Position numbers and translations under genes: made by a program. Source: Dermatemys mawii (Eukaryota > Chordata > Testudines > Dermatemydidae). From it: a stretch of 64,000 nt of DNA. The first letter of the stretch is position 1. Each line of letters starts with the position of its first letter. The notes under the pieces were generated by a model. It had not been told where the DNA came from, did not search any database, and was given only the letters and a program-made list of their open reading frames with translations. The stretch is taken from contig ML677351.1 in the NCBI GenBank assembly GCA_007922305.1, forward strand, positions 11,933,165 through 11,997,164, read 5' to 3'. Shown piece by piece: positions 25,066 through 36,426 of the stretch.

Positions 25066-25242
25066 TAAGGGTAGCTCAGTGATTTGAGCATTGGCCTGCT
25101 ACACCCAGGGTTGTAAGTTCAATCCTTGAGGGGGCCATTTAGGGATCTGGGGCAAAAATCTGTGGGTGAGATTGTGGTCTGCATTGTGCAAGAGGTCAGA
25201 CTAGGTAATCATAATGGTCCCTTCTGACCTTAATGTTTATGA
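25066..25242 (+). mobile_element. tRNA-derived SINE of the turtle Cry (tortoise Pol III) type
   Basis: The 5' part is tRNA-like. An A-box-like gtagctcagtgatttgag starts at 25071 and a B box gttcaatcc lies at 25117-25125, about 45 bases apart as in tRNA genes. The 3' part reads aggtcagactaggtaatcat, aatggtcccttctgacctta, which is the 3' tail of CR1. Known Cry SINEs of cryptodiran turtles combine a tRNA-Lys-like head with a CR1 tail and borrow the CR1 machinery. No flanking duplication was seen. Confidence 0.85.
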
Positions 25243-25284
25243 GTGGAGCTTTGGATAAATAGTTGAAGAATATTTGGAGTAGGG

Positions 25285-25345
25285 GAACTGGATCCTCAGT
25301 CTCCCATCTCCAAGGCAAGTGCTCTACTGACCAGGCTACAGTATC
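25285..25345 (-). repeat. tRNA-like sequence, minus-strand arm
   Basis: The reverse complement reads tagcctggtcagtagagcac, ttgccttggagatgggagac and then gaggatccagttccc. This resembles the tRNA D-arm/anticodon/T-arm order (A-box-like and B-box-like segments). It is a repeat component, not a functional tRNA: no good acceptor stem was found. Confidence 0.5.
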
Positions 25346-25445
25346 ATTCTTACACTCACTCTCTGTCCCAATACTGTTCAATTATTTATCCAAAGTGGGA
25401 CAGTTTCAATAGGAATGATTGAGAGAGACTCATCTCAGAATATCT

Positions 25446-25510
25446 CATAGCCCAGAAGCTAGGGCTCTCACCTGAGAGGCGGCAGACCTTTGTTCAAATC
25501 CATTCTACTG
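25446..25510 (+). repeat. tRNA-like sequence, plus-strand arm
   Basis: tagcccagaagctagggctc, tcacctgagaggcggcagac and tttgttcaaatcc resemble a tRNA with a B box at gttcaaatcc. It faces the minus-strand copy at 25285-25345 across the centre of the palindromic element. No acceptor stem is formed, so it is not called a tRNA gene. Confidence 0.5.
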
Positions 25511-25890
25511 TTCGTACAGAGGATCTCCCACGTCCTGCATTTGTACACTAGTCAGAAAGCTAAATGTTACGAGGGCGCTTCTCCACCATCATCACCTCTT
25601 ACAAAAGGCACCTAACTCCAGCAGAGGGTTCATGGCTGTGAATTATAAGTGCCCCCTGCAGCCTGAACTTAGGTGCCTATCTCCCTGAGAGGGGCAAAGC
25701 TTGCCGCACACTCCTCGTCTTAACTTTCTGCCATTGGGTAGTTTAGGCGTCTCCACACTCAGCATGCTGTGTTTTGTAAATCCCATTTTTAGGCACCCAT
25801 CTCTCCCCAGTCATTCTATAGGGAGGAGAGGTGCCAGACTTTTAGACTTTGTAAATCCCAGTGATTTTCTGAAAGTTAGGCCTTGTGATG

Positions 25891-27878
25891 CTCAGCACAA
25901 CTCAATCCCTATATGCTGAATTCCTAACAGCTGTTTTATTCTATTTAATTATTTGGTCATATAGCTATCTGCATTGATATGAAAATTAAAACATAAAAGA
26001 CCAAATTCTTCTCTCAGGTACATAAGTACAAGTTTGTAATGATTCTTGATAAATTGGCTTTGCTCTAGGCAGTCACCTGAGTGAATGAGTGTCGACTTTG
26101 GCCTATAACAAAGTACAACCATGATTCATTGCTTTGCAAACAGCTATGATGTTGCATAAACAGATATTCGTGAAGAAATGGAAACTGACTGAATAAGTAA
26201 ACACCTTCTTCTGTCCATTAGGGATGGCTCACTGACTGTAGCAACCTGGCTACTCTCTAGTGGAGAGTCAGGTATCGATGGCAACATGAAGTTGCTAGAA
26301 ATGAATGCCAGGCTGCAGCTTCTCCTTTCCACTTTGTTCCCATCTTGGCTGGGATGGGAACTATTGCTCGGGTTTGTCTGTTTCCTTAGACTTGATTCAT
26401 ATAATCAGATGCGTGATCAACATGCTGGATGGTCTCTGAGGTACATCTTGCTTTATTAATTAGCATCTCAGATCCTCAGGTAAATCTAGTCTCTAGCTGT
26501 TCAGTATTCAGCAAGCAAACCTCTCATCCCTACACTTGCCCGTCATAGAGATATTTATAACTCCTCATTTGCAATTCCACACAGGTGATTTTAGACTGAA
26601 AATCGGTCATTTTTCTTTTCCCCATGTGGGAAATTTCAGCTTCTTAGGATGGGGAATCAAAAACTAAAAGTTTTCAGCTGAAAACTGAAATTGTCAATTA
26701 GGAAATGCCATCATGGAGACTTATGTCAGCTGTATTTCAGGCACTTCAATCCCCTTTCTCCTCTGTGTACTGAGGTCCCTAGCTGGACTGCAACTCTCAT
26801 GATGTAGTTTGATGGCAATTAAAAAAACATTAACAGGGCCACATTATCTTAATCTCTTTTGCTCTATTTGGATTTCTCAGCCTCTCTGTGAAGATAATTT
26901 CCTAACCTTGCTATGTTCAACTATGTTCATCTGATAAAACATTAAGAAAACATTTATTTCCGCTAATGGTGATCCTTTGTTTCCAAAAAAGCAGGACAAT
27001 TGTTCCTACAGTACCAATGTCTTGTGATAATAGAAGTGTCATGCTTTTAACATATTAATGTGTGTCAGGGATGTGTGTGTGTGTGTGTTATTTTGGCTTG
27101 CTGCAAAACTTATCTACAAAACCAAATTCAGATTAAAACATGTCAGTTAGAGATGGTTATGCTTGGTTCAGAAAACTCATTGAACACAGTAAAGTCCACA
27201 TGGGATTAATGTGTATTGACCAAGCAATTTGAACATCCAGCCACTTCCCCAAACTTAAGATTTTCTCGCAAAATCATTTTGTCATAATTCACTTGAATGT
27301 CCAAATGCCCGCCTCACATTCTTTGTGATTTCTCATTCCTTCTTCTGATGACTCCCCATAATGTCCTGACAACCCTTCATATTCTCATGGCAGCTTACCT
27401 TGTTTTCCAATGGTATCCTTTAGGAAGAACTCTGGGCCACTTAGCCATTGGGAAATTCAAACATATTGGACTTTTTATGATTAGTGTATCATAACCACTT
27501 ATTGTTATGTTTTTGAACATGTGAGTGTAGGGCCAGTTTACTAGGGGTACACTTACCTACTCAAACTACCCTTTGCATAGTAATATTTCAGTTGAATTAT
27601 ATATGATAAGTACCACCTGTTTTGGAATGGCATCTCATTTGAATACATGAATTGGCCGACATGATGGTGTCACTTCCAAAGTAATATAGTAGACAGTGCT
27701 TGGTGTCCAATATACATGTAATAGCAAAAATTCAAGTAATTGATGGATATTCCTTGGTAGCTGATAAATGGTGCATCCCACTGCTCATCTGTCTCTAAAG
27801 CTGTTGTCTGAGTGTGTTTTATATGCCACAGTATATGTTACATATAACTGATACAGTTTGTTGATTTGGATCCAATAG
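25891..27878. other. Intron upstream of CADM2 Ig3 exon
   Basis: No coding feature was recognised. It ends at the acceptor ccaatag at 27872-27878. The pyrimidine tract before it is weak (gtttgttgatttggatc). Confidence 0.6.
27072..27088. repeat. Short (TG)n microsatellite
   Basis: Eight TG units in the intron upstream of the Ig3 exon. Confidence 0.9.
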
Positions 27879-28057
27879 GCCGGAGCCAGTATTGTGGACA
27901 AAGGATGGTGGAGAACTACCAGATCCAGAGAGAATGGTTGTCAATGGTAGGGACCTAAGAATTAGTTTCCTAAACAAAACGGACAATGGTACATATCGAT
28001 GTGAAGCAACAAACCCTATTGGCCAAAACAGCACAGAGTATGTCCTGATTGTACATG
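27879..28057 (+). CDS. CADM2: CADM2 exon: second half of third Ig domain
   Basis: CADM2 is a single-pass synaptic adhesion protein with three extracellular Ig domains; this exon supplies the C-terminal half of Ig3. It is 179 nt, enters with one base of a split codon (phase 2), encodes 59 full codons and leaves one base (phase 1). The sequence starts PEPVLWTKDGGELPDP (Trp at 27895-27897). It continues with the strand-F signature NGTYRCEA (Cys at 28000-28002, forming the Ig disulfide with an upstream exon) and ends EYVLIVH. Three N-glycosylation sequons are present: NKT (27973), NGT (27985) and NST (28027). The acceptor is aatag; the donor is the strong gtgagt at 28058. The CADM2 assignment over CADM1/3/4 is by recalled similarity of the PEPVLWTKDGGELPDP and EYVLIVH stretches. 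No disruption was seen. Confidence 0.93.
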
Positions 28058-28502
28058 GTGAGTACATCTCTTTAAATTCTGTAAGGGAGAGTACCTTGAT
28101 TAATATTAGAAATTTTTGTTTCAACTGACTGTAAGCAAGTGATTAAGACCACATGAAAGAATGACAAGAAAAAATTAAAAGTGCAATTATTCTTTTCAGA
28201 GCGCCATCTACTAGTAAGCAACAGGCTGACTTTCTTTTATTAGTAGGTGTCTAATAAATTTTATACACCATATATCTCTCAAATATATGTGGATAACCCC
28301 TTGCTAATTAATCTACAGGCAAAAATGTATTTGAGAGTATACTGGGAACTGTTTTATACATAATTGCATCCATAAAATATGGTGTTTAGATATAACTGTC
28401 TATGAGTGGCTAGGTCACATATAAACAAAAGCCAGGAAGTACAAGACAGTTGCTATTTATTTTATAAGCCATTCAAGACAGGATACTAAAGATAAATTAT
28501 AG
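28058..28502. other. Start of the 28.8-kb CADM2 intron (28058-56830)
   Basis: Begins with the donor gtgagtac. The whole intron spans 28058-56830 and carries the repeats listed below. Very long introns are usual for CADM2. Nothing was recognised in this first part. Confidence 0.8.
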
Positions 28503-28573
28503 TCTGGTGCTGAGCACTCTCAACTCCCAATGTGAGCTGAAGGTCTTGCATCACCCCAGAGAATCAGGCCCTA
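28503..28573. mobile_element. Degenerate palindromic MITE fragment (tgctgagca / tcaggcccta type)
   Basis: gtctggtgctgagcactctc on the left and gagaatcaggccct on the right fit the gggccagattctgag family seen at 55483 and 55618. The left terminus is lost. Confidence 0.4.
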
Positions 28574-31500
28574 TGTTAAAATCACCCCTCAAATTATCTA
28601 GTATCACAAGTTCATAATACTTATTTAATAAAATGACATGGTTCTCACTTAATTATGATTGTTTTGTTTTGCCTGATTTGTCTTGATGCTTCACGTCAAA
28701 AGAATAAAAGCCTTAATATTAAGTGTGAAATACCTTGATGCAACAAAAGTACAGTAGAAGCCATTACAAGAGTCATCATTTGGCAGCTGTTATCACACCA
28801 TTACTACAGATCTCCGCCGTTTAAATCTGTTACTTCAGACAGTTCTGTGTGGTAACTGCTGGAAAATGGTGACTCCTACAGTCTGGATATGAATCCAGAT
28901 CTCAGAGGAACACCTGTTGCAATCCTTCTTTTCCCCCTAGCTTTTATACATGGGCAACTTTTTAAGAACCACCGCAAAATAAAAGGACACACTGTTTAAG
29001 GTGAGTCTCAGACTGTAAAAGAGTCATTGAAATGAGAAATATGAAGTCTATTTCCTCCTAATAAGTAATTCAAGTGGAACAAAAAAATATGTTACTCTGG
29101 TGTTTGCAAGCTAACCACCAGCATGATTCACTTGAAGTGCCAAAGTACCTTTAGGTAAGTTTGGCAGTTAACATATTTATAATAAATACTTCTCTAAGCA
29201 TTTTGTAATTAGTCATTTTCTGTCTCCGTTGTTGAAGTATAATTTATCAAAACACTCCCTGGATTAATACTGCTGAAGTTCATCATTTGTTTACCTAGTA
29301 ATGATGGGCTTTTTAGACCACTGAGGCTCTGCTGCTGAGGATTACTGTGTTTAAAAAACAACAAAACAAACAAACACCCTACCCCCAACCTCCACTTATG
29401 TTGATTACCACAGAATATTTCCCCTTTCAAATTCTGTAGGTAATGGTTTATTAGTTGTTGGCTGCATACACAAAATGTTAATGTCTCTCTTTGATGGACT
29501 GACAGTTTTCCAAAACCCAGCAACTATTGAAATCTGAGTGGTCTCTGTATTTCGTCAGAGGTATTAAAGTAATGATTTGGGAGAAGTTGACCCTTTTATG
29601 TCTTACATCATGGTTACTTTTATATTAGCTATGGTCATTTAATATGCCTATAAGGAAGAATATTTCATAATCAGCTGCCTTCTGTTTTTCACTTTCAATC
29701 AATTGCATGCACCCTATTGATCTGATTACAACTTGATGGCAGTCTCTAAAATCATTCATTATCAAAATGCCATTCTGCTGTGTGTGACAGCACATTATGC
29801 ATGTTATCTCGTTTAGCTTTAACATTGCAGACAATGTCTGTTATGGATACTGGAGCTTTTCCTAATTGCATTCATGCAAATCTAGCATTAAAACTACAGA
29901 AGGTAATCTGGCTTCCTAGAACTCAGTAGTGTTGGAAGTAGTATGACTGAGGAGGCAGTGATGCTTGCTGTTAATAACCTGTTCTATTCTGGAGTTATAA
30001 AGCTTCTGCTATGACTGAGAGGTTGGGATTAATTATTTAATTATAGGTATAGTGCAATTAGTTTATACAGATCAACTTGGGCAACCACTTGTCCCCTGTT
30101 TGTATCATTGCCTCAGACTGATCGGGTCATCCAGATCTAACAAACAGGAACTTCTTTAGTTTTCTGTTTGAAAACTGATGAGAAGCAGTTTTGGTATCTT
30201 ACAGCCATGTTGTCTTATTGAAAGAGGACATATTTTCCCCTTAACTTTATATTACTAAACAGATTTGTTACACTGTCTGACTTCTCTCCACATCTTCTCC
30301 TGTAGCTAAGGTGGTGACATAAAAATATTTGTCCCTTCTCTTTATTATGGCTTGCATACAATTATATAGTCATGCATTCTGACCTACCCATCTTTCATTT
30401 CTTATATATACAGTGCCAACTTTAATATGTGCTGTACCAAAGCCACATGGGAAAGGAGTTTCCACAAGGAAGCCCTCACAGAAATTCCCCCACATTGTCT
30501 GGTCAGGGTGGCAACATTCCAGAAAAGGGGAATCTAGCAAACCCATGCAGATACCCTGTGCAGCTTCCTCTGCTCTAGCAACCAGCAGCACCCCATTGGC
30601 AGTGCAATTTCATTGAAGCCAAGCTTGGTCATAGAAGCCTCTAGGACCACAGGATGACATTGTTGGTTGTGTGTAAAAGATGATACAACTATGAGGGCTG
30701 TATTAACTTTTCCAGGTAAACACTGTGGGACAGGAGATAGAACAGTGGGCATTCCAACCCCCCACCTTACCACTTCTCCCCTGACTTTCCCAGTCTATGC
30801 CACCAGATCAAAAGGGAGAAATGATACCACTAAGGCAGGGTAGAAACCCTTCTGTTTGTGGAAGGTCTCACCTATGCACAGAGTAGTGGAAGGGGAAGCA
30901 TGATCTCGCTCACAATAGTTTTTGTATTTAATTTTTACCCATATACGATTTTTTTCCTCCATGTTTGTCTTATTTTTTTCTCTTTTAACAGAATTTGTCT
31001 TTCTGGTTTTTTTTTATCGAGTTTCTCAGAGTTGCCTGCCCTCCCTATTTTCTTTTTTACTATTAACACATCTCTCAGTGGGACCCTATCCACTAATTCA
31101 CTCAATTTTCTGAAGTTATCTTAACACCTCAAAAGAGATTTAGAAAGCTTAGAGCAGAAGCTTGCCTAGAAATGAAAATGTGTAGTTTATCATAATTAGA
31201 GAGTAAGGGTAAGCAAAGTGTTTATACATATTAATTATACAAACAATACAAGGAGCATATGATGCTTTTAATTGGGCCAACTTAGACATAAAATTATATA
31301 AAAAAGTGATTACTTCTTCCCATTGCAGATGAAGATGGCGTAATAGTGCTATGATGTTGGCTGATGGTAGTTTAAATAAATATAGCTATATGTACATTAA
31401 CGACACTTTGTTATAATTAGTATCTACTAACAAGTCTTTTTGTTTCATTTTTTTCACTGTAAGTAAAGGAATCTTGTTTTTGAAAAAAAGTGAACGTTTA

Positions 31501-33654
31501 AACTATGAGATGGGTCTGTGATGCTTTGCTGAAGAAATACAGCTGCTATTTTCATTTTTCTTTTGTCAAGAAAACACTCAAACTTGAAGGTGTACACAAA
31601 ATGAGAGTTTATAGACAACAGTGAAAAGGGAAGACACGTTTTTCACTCAAACACTTGTCTCCCACAGTAATGAAAGCCAAATCCTAATACCTGTAGCTGT
31701 TGTCATTTCTGCATTCTAACATATTATTTTGGTGTAGTAAAAGTTCACATTCTGGTAAGATATGTTATACCCCATCTATAGTGATGGACTCTAGGCAGCA
31801 GAATTTGTGCTTTCTGTCTCCTTAACTATATTGAGAATTTTTGGTTACCTGTGACCAAATACTTGTTGTTAATCATGAGTATACAGAACAAACTACTGAA
31901 AACATGACATTCAACTCAAAAACATATTTTTTACTTGGCAAGCTAAAGTAGAAAGCTCCATTAGTTTACCTGGAGTTGAGAACTGAACATGTCTGTCATA
32001 ATCGGGCTAAAGACACGGTTGTTACATATGGACAAATCCGTCACCTCTTGCTGCCACCATCACTAAAGACTTGGTTCATCCTCAAGTTTGGCAGGTATCA
32101 GGGATGACAAAAATTCAAATTAATGATGGAGTATCCCCGAATATGAACAATAAAATGAAAATGAGATACGAGGCCCGAATATAGTATAATATCTTACTGA
32201 CAAACAGACAAATGTCTAGATAAACTCTTTTTATTAGGAACAGGAATTATGAACAGAATAAGGTAAAAACTTTCCACAACTCTGTGTAGTTTCAACCTGG
32301 GACTGCCCTGTCCTGGGTTTCTTGTTCCTGCTGCAGTAGGATGTGTGTCACCAAAGACTGAATGTCCAGAAAGTATGGCATCTCTACAGTGATTGGAGGA
32401 TTTATTGTATACCACACTCAAGATCATAATCTCCAAACACATCTTTTTTCTTTGGAAAGCTGAAATAGAAGCTCCACTAGGTCAGCTAGTAATGAAAATT
32501 GATCATCTGTAAACAATTCCATTATATTTCACCAGAGGTCCCTAGAGGAGCCTTGAAATAATTTACAGATTATCGTGGGTTTTTACTTAATATCACAAGA
32601 TACTATGTGATGCATTATATTCACTGTATCTGTACATTAGATTCACTGAGACAAGTGGAGTTACTGTACATCACATACTTTATGATGTTGCAAGGTAAAG
32701 TGGGAGTTACCTTGAGTCACTACTGGTGATGGGCAGTTCCTTTCATCAGCAAATACAATAGAAGTAGTGGAAAGAGCTAGTCCTGGTGATTTGAAGGCTT
32801 TCTCCTGGGCATTTAGCTTGGATAAACTTGAGCATCCCATTTTTTCTATGCTAGTTCTGGGATAGACAACAGTTGATGCTAGAAAGAGCAATCAAATCAA
32901 TGTGTGAGCCGCATCCTCTCATTAACATTTCAAATTTAACACCTCCAACCTCCATCATCTCCTTTCCCTCCTTTTGCCATTACTCTTGAAAATTAGACTG
33001 TCATCCATGCTTCCTTCTCCCGGGATTTTGCCAGCTCTTGTCACACCTCTTGCAAATGTGGCCCATCTCCATCCCCATTGCTAAAAAATTGGTTCACACT
33101 AGAACTGTCTGGGATGTGTTATTTCTCTCCTGCAACAAATTTAGATTTTTTAAAAAACAAATCTGAATTGGGAGGAAAAAGTCAAAACATTAAAATATTT
33201 CACAGGAGGTAAAATTCCATTTGGGGAGAACTTGTCTGATTCCTCCCAGCTGCCTAACCCACCAGGCAGCCTCCATCTTATGGAGTCAGGTAACACAGGG
33301 AGGCGGCTGTTCAGGAAGCGGCAACTGCTTCTCAGAGCAGACTGCCCTAGAATGCAGCTGCCCTGGGAGCCAGGGGTGCCCAGGCTGGCAGAAAACTAGG
33401 GTGGCTGGCATGCCAGCTTGTCTGCCTGCCTGCCTGCTTTCTGTTGAAAGTTTTTTTTTAGAATTAACACATCCCCACAGAACATTTCCATTCCCCTAGA
33501 TGAGTGTACGGTACCTTCAGAAAATGTTCACCTTGCTGTAGTTCACACACAATTCTTTCTTGCTTTAGTTCTACTGTAACCTCTTCCTCTCCAGCCTCTC
33601 TGCTTAATTTCTCCTATTTCCAAGCCATCCAGCCTACTGCACTTAGCTATTTAG
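28574..33654. other. Intron, nothing recognised
   Basis: AT-rich. The 30410-30830 stretch is more GC-rich, has overlapping open frames on both strands (30370-30773) and may be an unclassified repeat, but no ends or protein motifs were found. A (CTGC)-type run lies nearby at 33418-33438 (tgcctgcctgcctgc) and belongs to another GC-richer patch at 33235-33440. Confidence 0.5.
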
Positions 33655-33827
33655 AGTATGTCTGCATAGCACTTGGAGCCTTCTAGTCCAGGTCGAGAGA
33701 TTTGGGTTAGTGGGACTCACACTGACTCTAAAAATAACTGTGTGGACAGCACTTTGAAGTTGCTCTAGTCCAAACCACAACTTCAAAGCAGTGTCTTAGA
33801 GTGCTAAGATAAGCATGTCTACCAGGA
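33655..33827. mobile_element. Palindromic MITE
   Basis: gagtatgtctgcatagcact at the left end faces taagcatgtctaccagg at the right. The centre has cactttgaagttgctctagt followed by its mirror acaacttcaaagcagtg (33750-33792). The ends resemble those of the element at 4179. Confidence 0.55.
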
Positions 33828-33929
33828 CTGGGAGGCTCTCTGCCCACAAGTTTCAAAATACTGTGAAGACATTCCTCCCAGAGCCTGCACCCCCTTCTGC
33901 ACCCAAACTCCCTCCCAGAGCCCACATAC

Positions 33930-34520
33930 CAAACCTCACATCCAACTCCAATTTTGATACTGCTCTGACTGCATCATCCATTTCCTCAAAGCCTTTCATC
34001 AGTTCCTTGTCTCATTTCATATCATATTTAAACTGTTCACCCTCACATGTAAGACTGCACAATTCTGCCTTTGCCTGTATCTCAGCCCTTGCACAACCCA
34101 TTCTCTCTTTCGTGCCTGGACCTCTGGTCACTGTACTCAGCCGGAGCAGTCACATTACTGAAGTGCACCAAGCATCTTCACGCTTCAAATTTGTCCTCAA
34201 AACTCACTCAACTTGGTTGATGTTCTGCTGCCAAGCTCCATTCCAGTGCCATCCATTCTTTCTCACATGCTCAACTTTATCTTTAAATAATTTAAAATTC
34301 TGAACTAAGCAGAGACATACACAACTGAGCTGCATTATCTTTATTTGTTGTAACCTCTGTTTTTTGTCTGTCATCCCCTGTTGTCATCCTGCATTGTATC
34401 ATATTTAATCTCCATTCTAAAATCCTTTTAGAAGGACCTCTGCCTTTTCACATTTTTGTGAAAGCACTAAGCACACCTACTGTGCCCCAATGATTATTGG
34501 AACAATTTAAAATGAGGTTC
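33930..34520 (+). mobile_element. L2-like LINE 3' region
   Basis: Contains sequences typical of sauropsid L2 3' ends: cctcaaagcctttcatcagt, atttaaactgttcaccctca, ctgcacaattctgcctttgc, tttgtcctcaaaactcactc and aagcactaagcacacctact. The 162-residue open frame over 33815-34303 is a by-product and contains no protein domain. Confidence 0.6.
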
Positions 34521-35678
34521 AAAAGTGGGAGAATGCTTTAAGAAGAGGAAAAATTGCATACTATAACTGGTCTTTTCAAATGGGAAGTAGACCTACTGCT
34601 CTGCAAGTATTTTCACTCCAGCACTCTAATTAATCTCGTGCACTGCTTCTGAGCATCTTTTCTTTGCAAATGCCTCTCAAAGATAAACAGACAAAATATG
34701 TGCTGCAAGAGAAAAAGAAGAGAAAGAGAGACAGCAATATGGAGCAGCAGGTCTCATTATAATGAAGTAACCCTACAATTGGTGTTCACATCTCTCAGCG
34801 AGAGCTTCCAGACATTGAGCTAGTTGGGCAAACTCTAAAACAGCCTACTAGTTATGGGAATAAAACATTTAATTTACAGATATGACCAGCTGTAGGGAGC
34901 TGCACTGCCTTACCCTTGCATTGAACACATGCTTGGGCTTCTGAAAAGAGAAGTAGAATTGTGCATTGGTATTATGGAGTGGTAGTAACCTCTCCATAAT
35001 TAAAAGTTTGAAACTGAGTTTTTATTATAAACCTAACTTGGCCCTCTACACCTATAAATCACACAAAAGGAAATATCCACTTCAAAAGAGAGCTTATGTC
35101 TGGGGCTGAGGTTTGTATGTGTATATAGCTATATCTATATCTCCATTCAAATCTGAATTGAAGTGGACAAGGTATTCCTCAATTTTGTCTCCCTAAAAAC
35201 AGAGGAATTCACCAATGTTCCAAAAGCCTGTTTTGTTGCTACATGGTACCCCTCCCTCCACCCCCTAAAAAGTGTTGATTATACTCTCAATTATTAAGAT
35301 TTTAAATATAATGGTTCATCAATCCTGATAAGGTTTAAATAGGCTGGGCACTCATGCTTTCATATTAAAAAACAAATTAAGATTTCCTCTCGCAGACTAA
35401 AGAGAATCCTGGCTTGTTGGCCTTAGGAGAACCAGAAAAATAATGGAAGAAAAGATTCTGCCCTCTTCTGCACTGCTCCATTACAATCTCTTTGATTCGC
35501 TCCCTCCCGCAAATATATATACAGACTTCATAAAATCTACAGGAAGGGGTTTCTTCTTCTGCACAAATTCCAACATCTTCAGGAGAGGATGTAGCTTCCT
35601 GCAAGTCTTAAGAGGTATGCAAGAGTAGGGGGTCTACTCCTAAAGATATCAAGAAATACAGCGGAAGGAGAATGTGAG
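34521..35678. other. Intron, nothing recognised
   Basis: AT-rich intron with a tatatagctatatctatatc stretch near 35120. No feature is supported. Confidence 0.55.
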
Positions 35679-36426
35679 TAGGGTTGCCAAACCTTCACGG
35701 TTTCACCAGGAGTCTTCTGAAATTGGGCTCTATCTCCTGGAGGCTACTGAAGCCAAACTAGGAGATTTTAGACACTAAAAGTCCGGTGGCGCAGCAGTGT
35801 CAAGGCAGACTCCCTACGTGCCCTAGCTCCATGCTGCTCATGGAAGTGGCAGGCACATCCCTGTTACCCCTTGGGAGGGGCCTCCAAGCTGTCTCGAGTG
35901 CAGACTCTGCAGGAACTGCAGCAAATGGGAGTTGTGGGGGTGGTGCCTGCGGGCCTGGGTAGCACACAGAGAGCTCTGCCCCACCCCATACTGCACCACT
36001 GCCTGGGAGCTGCCCAAGGTAAGCGCCATTGGGCTGGAGCCTGCATCCCAAACCTCCTCCTGCACCCCGACCCTCTGCGCTCAGCCCAGAGCCTGCACCC
36101 AAACTTCCTCCCAGAACCCCCATCCCTTCCTGAACCCAGACTCCCATCTGGAGCTTGCACTCCTCTCACCTCAACCCCGTGTCCCAGCCATGAGTCCCCT
36201 CCGGCACCCAAACTCCCTCCCAGAGCCCATGCCTTCCATGCTCTCCTGCATCCCAACTGCCTGCCCCAGCCTGGTGAGGGTCGGGGAGAACAAGTGACAG
36301 AAGGAGGGGGGATGGAGTGAGCGGAGGTCAGAGCCTCTGAGAATGGGTGAAGGCAGGGGCATGGCCTTGGGGAAGGGATGAGGCAAGGCTGTTTGGGACT
36401 GTGCGATTAGACAGTTGGCAACCCTA
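35679..36426. mobile_element. Non-autonomous DNA element with tagggttgcca ends
   Basis: Inverted ends: tagggttgccaa at 35679 and ttggcaacccta ending at 36426, perfect over 12 bases. The 5' part (tcctggaggctactgaagcc, aactaggagattttag) recurs in diverged form at 42222-42342. The core (35850-36300) is very GC-rich and generates long overlapping open frames on both strands rich in Pro/Ser/Gly. These carry no domain and are composition artefacts. Confidence 0.7.

Larger units (their letters stand above)
24757..25890. mobile_element. Large palindromic DNA element with tRNA-like arms, hosting a SINE
   Basis: Both halves repeat ggcacctaa-type blocks in opposite orientation (for example 24799 and 25600-25610 on one strand, and aggtgcctat at 25670). 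The centre has ggataaatagttg (25253) facing caattatttatcc (25379) as an inverted pair. Each arm contains a tRNA-like stretch, listed separately. A Cry-type SINE sits in the left arm. The outer limits are approximate and the family name is unknown to me. Confidence 0.5.

Noticed and set aside
25071..25135. Functional tRNA gene
   Set aside because: Has A- and B-box-like sequence but no acceptor stem, and is followed by a CR1 tail, so it is a SINE head.
27072..27088. Z-DNA-forming regulatory element
   Set aside because: Only eight TG units; a plain short microsatellite is sufficient.
33815..34303. 162-codon open frame on the + strand
   Set aside because: Lies within an L2-like 3' region, has no domain, and its composition follows the CT-rich DNA.
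35800..36320. Long overlapping open frames on both strands (up to 149 codons)
   Set aside because: GC-rich, stop-poor core of a non-autonomous DNA element. Pro/Ser/Gly-rich translations in several frames indicate composition, not genes.
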